DNA of 64,000 bases from Paraescarpia echinospica (Eukaryota; Annelida; Polychaeta; Sabellida; Siboglinidae). This document shows, in pieces, positions 16,113-28,600 of this stretch. Numbering within the stretch: the stretch's first letter is position 1; every line of letters starts with the position of its first letter. The notes under the pieces are model-generated. The model was not told the origin of the DNA, ran no database searches, and was given only the letters and a program-made list of their open reading frames with translations. A program made the translations under genes and the position numbers. The stretch lies in the NCBI GenBank assembly GCA_020002185.1, contig JAHLWY010000279.1:32501-96500 (forward strand), written 5' to 3'.

Positions 16113-17446
16113 CACCTCCAAGCTGCAAATATCATAGTGTATGATTTTCTGTATATTGACAATGTAAAGTAATCATGTTTTAGAATTACAGTAATTAGTC
16201 GTGATCGCGGGTTATAAAGTTATTTCGCATGCGCCGAAATGATGGACGTATGACCTCTTGCAGCGAGACCTTGCTTCAATTTATGACGGATTTTAATGAT
16301 GTTGACGGGTTCAACATAATTACGTGTTGTTATTCTTTGTCACAATAAAGATAACAATGCCATAACTATTGTCATTGAAATTGGACGTACGCAGACACGT
16401 TGAATAGTTTTTAGGTTCTTGTAGTGTGCATAAGAATGCAGCATATACAGGTGAAGTTAAACAATTACTGGCGAAGGCGTGACTTTTAGCATACGGTAAC
16501 AAACAGTATAGAAGAAGACGACGGACTTGTATCACGCTGACCGCGTGGTCCATGTCACCGAGGTGGGCTTGTCTCTCACGTCCTGTGGCATTCACGGAGA
16601 CACCGTCCGCCCGTCCATTAGAGCCTCAACGGCGGCCCTCTCTAGCCCGCGACACCAGCGAGCGGTCTTTGGTCGTGGCGTCAACACCGCCCAAACACCT
16701 CCCAAACACCTCCCCGCGACGCAAGGACAATCGGCAACGTCGCACCACCGTCGGTGGAGACATTGAAGCGACATACTCCGCCGAGCAGCAGTTAATCAAC
16801 GTCAGCGTATTAACAGTCGCCACGCCTCTATTCATCACTGCACAAACATGGTGCTGGTCTAAAGAGCATTAGTCACTGCTGGATGGCTTCGGCCAAGTCG
16901 CTGCCGACACCTCTTGGTGAGCGGGACTCGGCGGATCGGCCCCGAAGTCGGGCTCCCGACGATGTCCTGTCGGCAGCGCGAATTGCGCCGTTCCACGGGA
17001 CAAAGTTCGCCGTCATCAAACCTCCCTCGTGTAGAACACACGCCTCTGACGACGAATAAGGAATTACCTGAAGGCTGACTGGAGCGGTTAATGAAACAAG
17101 AACGCAGACAGTATGCACAACTATTATCATACACAACGTGTTATTTGTACGAATATCAACGCCTCGAGCGGTTCGTCTTTATAGCGAGTCCTAGGACCGT
17201 AATCAACATTGGCGTGAACTGTTGTCACCATTCCAACAAATGAGATTTTATGTCGCTGTCCGAACATGAAATATACAACAGGAATAAAAAAAATGCAATA
17301 TATAACCTTGTTATCTACGAAGCTTCCAACTAGGGATTCATATCAGCTATACCCAATGAAAATCGAAAATCTTTGTAAGATCCTTTCACATAATTTACAA
17401 ACCGTCGTTGGTTTTGCCTGACGACTATCACTGATGTTCCCAAAAC
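16113..17446. other. GC-rich non-coding stretch
   Basis: At 16.54-17.05 kb the sequence is clearly more GC- and CpG-rich than its surroundings. Open frames overlap in many phases without recognisable domains. It could be a CpG-rich regulatory region; no promoter element can be proven. Confidence 0.35.
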
Positions 17447-17494
17447 CCTCGTTATATGTTTATCTCTAGAACATTAGATGAACATATAACGAGG
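17447..17494. repeat. Short perfect hairpin
   Basis: CCTCGTTATATGTT at 17447-17460 is perfectly inverted as AACATATAACGAGG at 17481-17494 around a 20-base loop. Its function is unknown. Confidence 0.8.
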
Positions 17495-18654
17495 ATTTCT
17501 GTGATCAATTTAAATCGTATTAAATCGTGATGCTAACAACGTCAAAAGCAACAACTATCATATGTAGAAACGAATGAATTATATACAAAGGATAGGTTTA
17601 ATACGGTTTTTACCGATATACATACACATGGTGTAGGCCCACATATATGATTCGGTTGATTCGAACATAAATTAACATGATCGACGCTTCAATCGGATGT
17701 ATGAATAACGTATGAATAACGTAGCATATTGCTGATGAAAATAAGTTTTGATAATGACGTTCGTTGCAATGAGTTCATATCAAACGAAATTCGTTTCGTA
17801 AATATAGAATGATAAAAGGAGCGCTACAGCAATTTATAGAAGAAACTACACCAGTCGATGGATTGTACATGGCTGAAGGCAACCGAAGGGCACTGACAGA
17901 CAGTTGAATTCCATCGGCGCCGGTGTGATGTGGAAAATGGATCCCCATTGTACATGGACCGGGGTTGCATTTACAACGCCGTGGGAAATTGAACCATGTG
18001 AAAAAAATACTGTTCAATGTTTTGAATGAATTAGAGGTGGTTCATAGGTGTAACTGTTATAACAAAACACGAAATACACAACACATGTGTCCACTTGTTA
18101 AATGGTCATTTTAATATACTGTACAGTTAGTAACATTGTTTTGAAATTTCGTTGGTACAATTTTGCGTTTCAGAATTATATATTTTTAATGTCTAGACAT
18201 CAGCAAACCATGTATACATGTATTCCTCTACACTTGGTGAATAGTTGCATTATATCTCCATATCGGAAAGTTTATATGGACCACCATTGAACGATATTCG
18301 TCATTCATAAGTGATACAGGTGCAGACATTGTACATGTCAAGGTCCGCCGCTTCGGACTGCGGCATTGTTGGCAATTGTCGAGAGTTTTTGTTGGTGATT
18401 ACTGACCAGCGAGAGGGCAATCGAGATTATGTTCCAAAAGTTTACGATATAACGAACATAATTTATGTAACTTTAAGTTAATACAAATTTGTCACTAAAT
18501 TACCCCGTTAAATATGTGTCACCATAGAGAATAACTGTTTAAAGCAATCATATTTTAGATGTGCGTACTCGTTACAAAGAAGGTGACATAGAGCATGTTG
18601 GATAAAGATTTCAAGTTTCATACGCCCATTCCATATATATGTATATATATATAT
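17495..18654. other. Non-coding, nothing recognised
   Basis: AT-rich sequence with short unsupported frames. Confidence 0.45.
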
Positions 18655-18656
18655 AT

Positions 18657-18721
<65 letters not shown>

Positions 18722-18842
18722 ATATTATAATAAGAACTCTTTATTTTACAATAAATGCATTACGATATTACAAATGGCCTATACATGCGTAAATTTTGGT
18801 TCATAGTTGTGGAGGCATATATATGTGTATACATGCACACAC

Positions 18843-18904
<62 letters not shown>
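18655..18904. repeat. Two (GT)n tracts
   Basis: GT tracts at about 18659-18719 and 18860-18904, the second preceded by TA repeats. About 120 bp of ordinary sequence separates them. Confidence 0.93.
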
Positions 18905-18909
<5 letters not shown>

Positions 18910-20044
18910 TTAGGGAAAACATACGTTGTCACTTTAGATAAACAAATTTAAACACATTTATGTCGAAGACGATACTTAGGATATATTTACTGTTAACAAA
19001 AACATGATGAGGAGTGTGTGTGATTGACTCAGACCATAACTTAGACCACAACCATAAAGGGATGACGCCACAGAACGTTAACTGCACAGCGGCAAGTTCA
19101 GAGTGTGGAAACGTCTCTCCTATAAAGTGAAACGCAGGTCGCAGTTTCCCAAACGCAACCTTATTTCACACGCGAGTTTTTGTTCAACTGTACATAATAA
19201 GTATGACTTTTAACTAAAACTGTGTTCGTGTGTACACAAAAAGAACGGACAATTTACAGATTTCATGTTGCTGAAACCCATTTTTCTCACCATCGCATGG
19301 ACAGCTGCGCAGCGGGCTGTTTTGTAATTGACCCGACACCAGCAATAACGCAGCCAATATTTTCTACGTCTGTATTGATATAACGTCTCCCGCGAAGTAG
19401 ACTGCCCATGGTGCTAGCCCTCTACGACGCAACAGAGCGTTTGAGATCTTATCGCGCCCAAGTGTCGCCTTTTCAAAAGACACATTAGGGTAACATTAGT
19501 TAAACTTCGACCGATACGCAGACAATACGAGCGTCAGACAAGACAGGCCAGCGGCATCTGTTCATCGGTCTCCAGAACACGATAAAGGCAGCTAGGCGGG
19601 GTCTACTCGGCCCTCGCCTGAATGGCGCGAACGTTCTAAGTGAAATAATTCCGGTTAATATACTAGTTTCAAGAGTGTTCTGTTTTCGGCTTTGTTCCGC
19701 GCTTTGTGTCCCCGCAGATAAGATCAATATGGCACACAACGCGCTCTGTTCATGGCACGCAAAACGACGCACCCGACTGTCGTCTCCGCTAACGTCAAAC
19801 CGCGAGTGAGCGCACAGGAAGCGACGGGTATCGTTGCCATGTAATTGACTAGGCATTCCATAATCACGCTGTAATTTGTCGCCTAATTCCGTTTATCTCA
19901 TCACTGACTTTCTTTGGCCTTATCAGATGATTGCATCTTGATGGTCGTGCCTCCAGCAGCGTTTCGTCGTCATTATGCGTGTAATCTGACCGCTGGAGTT
20001 TTCCGTTTTCATCCTGACCGGTTGAACTTTCTACTGTACCGACG
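18905..20044. other. Non-coding; GC-rich at 19.3-19.9 kb
   Basis: I found no supported gene. The minus-strand open frame of 118 codons at 19.5-19.86 kb has no recognisable domain. Confidence 0.4.
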
Positions 20045-20239
20045 ATGATACATACATACATACATACATACATACATACATACTTACATATATACATACA
20101 TACGTACGTACGTATGTACATACATACATACATGCCATGCCATACCATACCATACCATACCATACCATACCATACCATACCATACCATACCATACCATAC
20201 CATACCATACCATACCATACCATACCATACCATACCATG
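20045..20239. repeat. (CATA)n and (CCATA)n microsatellites
   Basis: A CATA tetranucleotide tract (20047-20115) is followed by about 20 nearly perfect copies of the pentanucleotide CCATA (20136-20239). Tyr/His- and Trp/Tyr/Gly-rich frames over it are artefacts. Confidence 0.95.
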
Positions 20240-21157
20240 CATACAATACGTACATACGTACATACGTACAATCGTACACACGTACGTATGTACTTTAAAT
20301 GTTACCCATACTTAAAAAGACAGATGTATCTGATAACGGTATTCCATCATTCCACCAATATATAACTACATTGAATTTTTTCAAAGTAATAGCGAGAATG
20401 TTAATAGTAATCATTACCGTTTGTGAATAACTTATTTAGAAAGTAATCCATTTCGATTATATGTTTTTAAGTCATGGCTACAATTATATTTTCATAACGA
20501 TACAATCCAATATAATTGCTGATAACGTTGCCCCGTGGTTTACCTCTAAAGAAAAATCGCAAAAGACAATTGTGTTAGTTTCTGAATTTCGGTAGGTTAA
20601 ATTATACACTAGTTCTACGAACAATGTCTCAGTTGTTGACCTTACGTCAATCATTTACTCTCTTTCTTGACCGACAGGAACGTGCATCTAATCATAACTG
20701 ATAAAATAGTTTTATGATAGTTGGAAAGTCTGCTGTAAATAAATGGATTTGCACTGATTAATACAAAGTTGACACCTTATGCTCACAATGAATTCGATTT
20801 GCCAAAACATTTTCCAAACCACACCCAAATACAATTTCATGCATGCAAAATAGGATGGTTGTTTTAGATTTGTTTCATTTCGTTGTCTGCGCTCAAACGT
20901 ATTAGTCAATAGGTGGAGGAACAGTAATTAAACATGAGGAGATAACGTCAAAAAGGGAATAATGAACAGGTAACACGGAAAGACAATTGCAAAAAATGTA
21001 GTAGTTGCAGAAGTATCGTCTCAACCGCGGAACACACTGTGATAGCATGGGCCAACAAACATTCAAGCAGCCGTTAGCATATCATCGAACATACGATTGC
21101 ATGTCATCGACAGAACGAGTAGCCGGACATTTAGGTCGACGACGAACACATAAACCC

Positions 21158-21260
<103 letters not shown>

Positions 21261-21479
21261 GCACAGTCGCGACTATCGCAGCATCTGTTACAATTACATT
21301 GAAATCGGTTTTAACGCCGCTGAATGGCCGACGTGAGAAATGCGCCCGAAGCCGCGCGTAGACAAATCTATTCTTGAGCAAGCTGATAACTATATACCGC
21401 ACTACCTGCACACCCGTGCCCCCAGACATCGCTCTGCTTAACCCCACTTTGTCAGTCAACGCCGAAGTATGCGAGCGGC

Positions 21480-22137
21480 CTTGCGGTGGCAGCTAAAACA
21501 AATTACCGACTACCTAACACGAGAGTAGGACGAGCCAAAAGGATGCTACTAACTGTCATTACGACTAACTTTTTGCATCTTTGACGCGCTGCCGTATACA
21601 CGAGTAATACACACTCGGCAGAGCGGACAAGAGACTTTCTGCGATTGTACGTGTGCAGCGAGCGGACGCGTGTAATTCAATAACAACGCAGTCGCCGCTT
21701 TTTATCAGTAGCGTTGCTTAGAATTCGCCGTAATTCGGTGTCGCCGTACAACAAAGTAATTCGGTGTCCTTTCGTCTGTGTAAATTGTGCGTGTATAACG
21801 CGGTTCTGGAATCTGTAACAGATGCCTGATTCTTTTCATGTGGACGCGGCACTTACCACCGACGTTGAAACCGCCACCGCCGTCGCCGCTCCGCGAAAAC
21901 GCGGGCCAGCGCTTGTCGCTTAAATGCGACCTTACGTTCGAGTGTTTCCGTCTGGTTTATATTTCGTCGTCGTTGTTACTTCATCCGCTGTTTCGATGCT
22001 GACATCCTATCACACCAACTGTTAATTGCTGCGCCAGGTGAACGAACGAGCGACGTGTCTGTCAATTCCCCATGTTAACATCAATGTTTAGCGAGTGGTG
22101 CTCTTTCTAATCTCATTCCATTGTTGTCCTCTTCCAG
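21480..22137 (+). other. GC-rich stretch upstream of Wnt10
   Basis: The sequence between the (CA)n tract and 22.1 kb is CpG-rich, with runs such as ACCGCCACCGCCGTCGCC near 21.87 kb. Its position upstream of the Wnt10 exons makes it a reasonable place for a promoter or 5' UTR. No core promoter element can be proven by eye. Confidence 0.25.
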
Positions 22138-22191
22138 TTTTCGGTACCTGGGTTTTGTCTCGGTGTTTGTTTCCGCAATGTTGCGCTTGGG
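22138..22191 (+). CDS. Possible Wnt10 signal-peptide exon
   Basis: A strong acceptor (TTGTCCTCTTCCAG, ending at 22137) opens a 54-base segment closed by GGG|GTAACA at 22192. Read so that it ends in phase 2, as the first certain Wnt10 exon at 23816 requires, it gives FRYLGFVSVFVSAMLRLG. This hydrophobic stretch would suit the core of a signal peptide. The only in-frame ATG inside (22178) would leave no hydrophobic core, so a start codon would have to come from a further upstream exon that I did not find. This is inference from splice signals, phase and hydrophobicity. Confidence 0.3.
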
Positions 22192-22810
22192 GTAACATAT
22201 GTTCGGTTCCGACTTAACTTCGGGCAATACACGAATGTGTATGTTTTTGCCAATGCCAAAACAACTCAGTTTCCGGTATATATATATATAATATTATGTT
22301 ATTACGTACCTTTTTATATGTCATTTACGTTAATTTTGTTTAACGAATTGTTGACGTGTGTTTAACGTTACTTAGTTGTAAACTGCGTTAGCTATTTATT
22401 ATTGTTTTATCAACGGATTGCCAAAATCTGCTACATAACATATACATATTTTGTCACCACGTTTCCGAAACCCATCACGTTGGGGTTACGTCATACGCTC
22501 CTGGTTCCCCGACAACTCTATTATCTACATATTATGCATGACCTCATCAGTAGCTCTTCTTTTCAACATTTTGCGGTAAACGCATTCTGCATGTGTATAT
22601 AGGTGTTTATAATAGCATTATTAATGCACAAAAATAATCTGACTGCGCCAGCCGTCTTGTTCTACTTATATTGGTACCAGTTGAACAAGATCTTTCTATA
22701 ATAACATCAGGTATGATGCCACCATAAACGTGTGCAAACCGCAAAGCTATTTATTGTGTTTAATTTATTTAGGTGTTCTGGGAAATCATGATTTAAAGGC
22801 TTTCACAGGT

Positions 22811-23150
22811 GCGCCTTCAAAAGAGTATTTCGAGTATTATCATGTTCGCCTTCAAAAGAGTATTTCGAGTATTATCATGTTCGCCTTCAAAAGAGTATTT
22901 CGAGTATTATCATGTTCGCCTTCAAAGAAGTATTTCGAGTATTATCATGTCCGCCCTCAAAAGAGTATTTCGAGTATTATCATGTTCGCCTTCAAAGAAG
23001 TATTTCGAGTATTATCATGTTCGCCTTCAAAAGAGTATTTCGAGTATTATCATGTTCGCCTTCAAAAGAGTATTTCGAGTATTATCATGTTCGCCTTCAA
23101 AAGAGTATTTCGAGTATTATCATGTTCGCCCTCAAAGAAGTATTTCTAGT
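22811..23150. repeat. 35-bp minisatellite
   Basis: Nearly ten copies of a 35-bp unit built around TTCAAAAGAGTATTTCGAGT and ATTATCATGTTCGCC. Copies differ by a few substitutions (AAAGAAG for AAAAGAG, CCC for TTC). There are no spacers, so it is not CRISPR-like. It lies between the candidate signal-peptide exon and the first certain Wnt10 exon. Confidence 0.95.
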
Positions 23151-23410
23151 ATAAGGTTATCAGTGAAATGTAATGAATATTATGTACGCAAACATAATTT
23201 ATACCAATTTTCTATAACAACATATAAAATCCCCAAATTAACCAGACGTGTGTTGTTTCAACGATATTCTTTTCGTGTTGGAGGGTTATATAAGTATACA
23301 CTTTTTCATACACAGGCGCGGGCACGTTGTGATAATTTGTAGTTTTATTATGTTGCAAAGTACATATAATCACATACGTGTGAGCGTATCTTATATCATA
23401 AAATAAAATT

Positions 23411-23640
23411 CACACACCCACACACACACACACGCTCATACGCACGGACACACACACATAAACACACACACACACGCGCACACGCACACACGCACACACA
23501 CACACACACGCTCATACGCACGGACACCCACACATAAACACACACACGCGCACACGCACACACGCACACACGCACACACGCACACACGCACACACGCATA
23601 TACGCACGCACGCACACACACACACACACAGTATATATCT
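23411..23640. repeat. (CA)n / (CGCA)n array
   Basis: CA repeats with frequent CG interruptions. A block around CGCTCATACGCACGGACAC is duplicated about 75 bp apart (23433 and 23509). Confidence 0.93.
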
Positions 23641-23650
23641 ATATATATAT

Positions 23651-23806
23651 GCCCTCCCTCCCTCCCTCCCACCCTCCCTCCCTCCCTGCCTCCCTGCCTC
23701 CCTCCTTCCCTCCATTCCTCCATCCCTCCATCCCTCCTCTCTCTCTATCTCTATCTCCCTCTTTCCCACCCTATCTCTCTCTCGTACTATCTCATCACGA
23801 TATTCC
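23651..23806 (+). repeat. (CCCT)n polypyrimidine tract at a Wnt10 acceptor
   Basis: About 155 bases of almost pure pyrimidine on the + strand (CCCTCC, CCATCCCTCC, CTCTCTATCT) run to within ten bases of the acceptor CACAG at 23811-23815. It is therefore both a microsatellite and an unusually long polypyrimidine tract for the exon that follows. Confidence 0.9.
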
Positions 23807-23815
23807 CCTTCACAG

Positions 23816-24078
23816 GGCACTGGGCAACGACATCCTCGGACTGGCGATCCCAACTGAGCCGAGTCTTGACGCCAACACCGTGTGCAAGACGTATCCTGGC
23901 CTGTCTCACCGCCAGTACAACATCTGTCGCCGGTTCCCCGACGTCGCCGCCTCCGCTATCCAGGGCGTCCAGATCGCCATACACGAGTGTCAGTACCAGT
24001 TCCGGTCGCATCGCTGGAACTGTAGTGCTCTGGAGACGAAGAACAAGAATCCGCATCTGAGTCCGTTCCTCACCAGAG
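23816..24078 (+). CDS. Wnt10: Wnt10 exon A (first certain coding exon)
   Basis: Acceptor CTTCACAG, donor AGAG|GTGGGT. It begins with the last base of a codon and ends after the first base of a Gly codon. It encodes [20 protein letters not shown] onward to [10 protein letters not shown], including four conserved cysteines and the NCS glycosylation site in RWNCSAL. The open frame upstream of 23816 is the translated polypyrimidine intron and should not be included. Confidence 0.95.
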
Positions 24079-25619
24079 GTGGGTCTGCACTTCCTTTTGC
24101 AGGTGAATCTCGCTTCGTTGCAGTCAACAACATCAATCGGTATTAGTTTTTTGGGTGGAATCTTTTGAAAGTGGAATTATCGAACACCGCATTTCCGTTC
24201 TGAGTTGGGGGTCACATACTTGTTTTCGAAAACATACAAATAAGCTGCATTATTTTAATACAAATGCGCTATACTTTATATTTTCAAAAACAAGTTCGTC
24301 AAATCAATTGTATAATATACTCCATTAAGAAAATAAAAAATCAAATAAACGTAGATATGCCATGTATATATATGCTGTATAGGGAACAATATGTTGAGAA
24401 TGTGTTGAAAGTTAAGAGTAAATTTGACCAACATTTTCGATCCTAAAAGATGCAAGTTCAATCATGACAACATTTGTTCTATACGAAAATCAAACACAAA
24501 TAAAAATACACACTCATGGAATAAGTCAAAATACAAGTAAATAAAATACGCCGTATATTGAAATAAGAAAACATAAAAAATATACAAATTCGTATGTGAC
24601 CCCCACCCGAATTCCGTTTCGGAATATATAATTCCTAAATAGTTACCGTGATTGCGAATCGGGTGTTGTTATTCCAGGCAAAAAAGTCCATTCGAAATCG
24701 TGTTTTCTAGTTATTTTAAATACTTACATAATTTGATTTTGAACTAATTACATCAGCAAACAGTGTAGTTCGGTGCACCACCAAGCCGATGCAGTACGAC
24801 TGATTTTCATGGTGAAGTTATTCCTAAAAAAAACGTACACCATTCCACAAGATCTCGCTAAAACGGTGTAATTTTGTTGTTGTCGAGTTATATTTGTTTC
24901 TGTCACAACAAGAACACCCAACATTATGCTTTGATGTACTATAGAATGGTAAATACAGAGAACCAACAAAAACGCCATATTCATGACAAAAGCGATGGGC
25001 GAGGCGGGAGATTACACGTCAAGACCCGATGAATCAGCGGATGTATGTTGTACTAGGCTCACAATATGCACCTTTGGCTCCGTAGCTGCGTTAGTCTAAG
25101 CAACCGTGGCCGCATTGTAACTTCGGGTTGTTTGGTGTGCAGGTGCGGTTTTATATAATTAAACCGCGTTGTCCCGAATATGGACTTCTCTATTTGCTTG
25201 TGTTCGATATACCGCAAGCAGGCACGCATATAGTCGAAATCAGATTGCTTAAACTTGGGAAAACACGCAACGTAAGATCATAAATAAGAGATAAATATGC
25301 AGGTGTACGCGTGGAAGGCCGACACATAGCAATGTTTTTGGATTGCGTTTAAATACAAATGCAAGCGTTTCTGTTACGCAATTGTAAATGCTTTGAATTC
25401 GTTTGAAATGTTTTGTTTTTATATTAAATTTTGGATATATTTGAAACAAAAACAACAAAATATACAAAAACTCACCATTACATGTATTACATAGAATTAC
25501 TTACACGATGGGCCTAACCTGTATTGTATATGCATTCTAATTGTATGACATCTATCTAAACCGTGTCCGTGTCACATAGTTTATCCTTGCATTACTGATT
25601 GTGATGGTGGTGATGGTGA

Positions 25620-25698
<79 letters not shown>

Positions 25699-28600
25699 GG
25701 CGGCGGTGGCGGCGGTGGCGGCGATGGCGGTGATTGTGATGGTGGTGATGGTCATGGTGGTGGTGATTATGATGATGATATGTTAAAAATAATGGTGTTG
25801 CAACACGATCAGGAAGAATTGTTTCTGCCTCATTATTGCCAACACAGGAAACCCATGTTTTCTGTTTCTCCAGTATATAATACTGGGACTCTCTCATATT
25901 GCACAAGTATAGTGTTCATCTGAGATACGTCAGCTTTTCCTTGTATCACGCATGAATGATAACATAAACGTTCGTGTCCGCATCTGCGGTGGTTGGAATG
26001 GTTCACTAGAATCAGTGGCATTTGGTAGAAGTTCGCCTACGTCATTCTTCATATGGGAGGTCTCCGTCTGGGTACACATCGGAAATTTGAACCTTAGATC
26101 ACTTGCTGATATATATACATCCTTCCATCTTCGGAGGAGGGGAAGCGTGTGTTTGACGATGCTAGCGGGAAATAGGGTTGAGGCGTCGCATCTATGCATG
26201 GTGACAGTTGCCCAAAGTCGAGCTATAAGTAATGCCAACGTATCAAATAAGGCATAACTATAACAGTAAGAACACAATAGCACTGCCATGAAAGATATTC
26301 TCGTGACATATGACATCTGCCAAACGTCGAGCGAGTTATAACACTACATGGTATCAAGAAAGACATGGTACCTCAAGCGGAACAAAATACCACAACTGCT
26401 GTAAGTCATAGCAGCTAATTATTTATCATCTGTAGTCACACAGATTTAATTTACTCATAACCACCGACAGAGCGGCGCCGCCGTTGACGACAATCGCACG
26501 TCGATTTGTTTACATAAGCGATGCGATTGTCGGCCATTAGGGAGCAGCACCGCCATCAGTCGCGTTGACTGCGTGCGGATCTGCGCCATCTTCGCCCAGC
26601 GGGTGGGGGGCGCCATTTGCATGTGTAGCGGTTACCCCCGTAACAACGTGCTGACACCCAATGATTGATGTCGACTCTCATCGCGTCTCTTTTGTGGAAA
26701 GGCCCGCGGCAGCGCTCACTCTGTGAGGCCGTGACAAGGGACATGTCCCGGTGCTCTACGGACGCTGTGAGCGATGCCAGAGAGGTGACAAATGACGGCC
26801 CGCCAATGTGTCAGGTTGCTGGCCGCCGCCGTGAACGCGTCACGCTCGCGAGAGCCTCACACTTGAATGGAAAACATTATTAAAATAGCACTAAATGAAG
26901 CCGAACAAGTGATTAGTAACGTGATTACAAGTGTTCGCGTACCCGTTGTAAGGGCACGCTATGTGCGGTCTGACTAGCTGACTCATGCGCTGGGAGAAAC
27001 CAGCCTGTCACCTATACCGCTCGTACCATTGCCATTTGTCATAACGCCATTTAAGAAATAGTTCTTTTGGCCTTCTAACATTCTCACCGTGGAAACGGTT
27101 TGGGATTACTTCACGGCGAATCTTTGTTTTACGTTGTGTTTTTGTTAGTGCAACATGCAGTAATGTTTTCATTCATGTGAACGAAATAGCTGTATGCTGG
27201 CTTGTGCAGTTAGATTCCCCCCCGCGGAACTGTTTTGTTACAGTGTGGAGGGGATGCGTTCGCACCCACCTTACCCCACAACGCGTATGCCGTTATAGTG
27301 CCTACAATCAGCTGATGTTCTTCAGCCGCTGGTGCTGTATGGACTCTTGGCTACTATGTCCCGTTTTGCTACGGTTGCTTGTGTCAGCGGGGCCGCTGAT
27401 GCCTCTACGGCCTCTGGGGCACCTATCGTGTGTGCCCCTTCCGACACTGGTGACCCGCGTGAAAGACGGGGCAGTTGGCGTGTCAGTAATCACCTTTCTC
27501 GCGCCAATCATCTACACGCGACAGTGATACGTTCAATACTGTGCGTTGACGCATGAAAGGCCGGCCCGAGGCAGCACACCGGATGCCGTAGTCTTCCGCG
27601 CGACGACTTTGGGTGCAAAGTCATCGAGGTGGCACGCTGACAACTTTCGAACCCTTGATCTAAGAGAATTGACGTCGGTGGCAAAGATTACGTTAGTTGT
27701 GGGTCAAATATGCTTTAAGGATCAAATTCATTGTATTGCAGAAGTTCAAATATATGTAAAAATACGTTCTAGTTTAAAATATTAAGTGCAAATGATAAGT
27801 GCAAATACATTTCTTTATATACTCACACATAAGTACTTATAATACACTTGATCAGTTCTAAATACGCTGAGTAAAAATTGTAAGTATATTTTCTTTCAAT
27901 ATTCTATTTTAATGGAGTATTATTGGTTTGTTTTGGTTGAGTATTTACACGTTATATTGTGAAAATGAAAATCGATGAATACGTCGATTAGGCTACAATG
28001 GATTTACTACGAACGAATGTTTAAACTCACGAACAGCTCATGTTCAAGTATGTCTTATAATCCAAAACGAAGTGCTACATTATGTGTATTTGTCCAAATA
28101 TGCAGCTATGAATTCAAATACAAACGAAATATTTATATCGAATACCATGTACACTAATGTATCCGAGTCCCGAGTCCGAACATACAGGCCCTGTACGTTA
28201 CTGCGGTATGTTGTTGATCACAGGAAGTCATATTGGAAGATAACCGGTAGTTAATCTGCCAGCTGGCGCTACCTGTGTTTAGTGGGAGCACAATTTATTG
28301 ATTTCTCCGTTAATTTAGTTATTTCACATATCAGTCCGTGTATTTAGTTGGCGCTCGTAGACTTGGTCATTCATTTGGTTCTGACAGAACCACTAGCCGG
28401 TGAGCACCAGGGGTTCTGTTTATCTCCGTCTCAGCACATCTAGCTTTAAACATATATCTTCGTCACCTCGGGTGGCGTGGCGAGGCACAGCGCATGATAT
28501 CACCCGTGTGCGTGGCGTGGCGTGCCTAGTAATGCACCATGTTTATACAGAAAATCGGATTTAAACTTGCGATAGTATATATATGATGAAAACGGGCTAA

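Noticed and set aside
15586..16162. Five overlapping open frames of 160-180 codons on both strands
   Set aside because: All are translations of a 17-bp repeat with no stop in any phase. Cys/His/Met patterns shift with frame.
22811..23150. CRISPR-like array
   Set aside because: The 35-bp units are directly adjacent with no spacers, and the genome is eukaryotic. The same applies to the 30-bp array at 44.0 kb.
23649..23815. Upstream extension of the Wnt10 open frame
   Set aside because: It is the translated CCCT intron tract. A clear acceptor at 23811-23815 marks the exon start.
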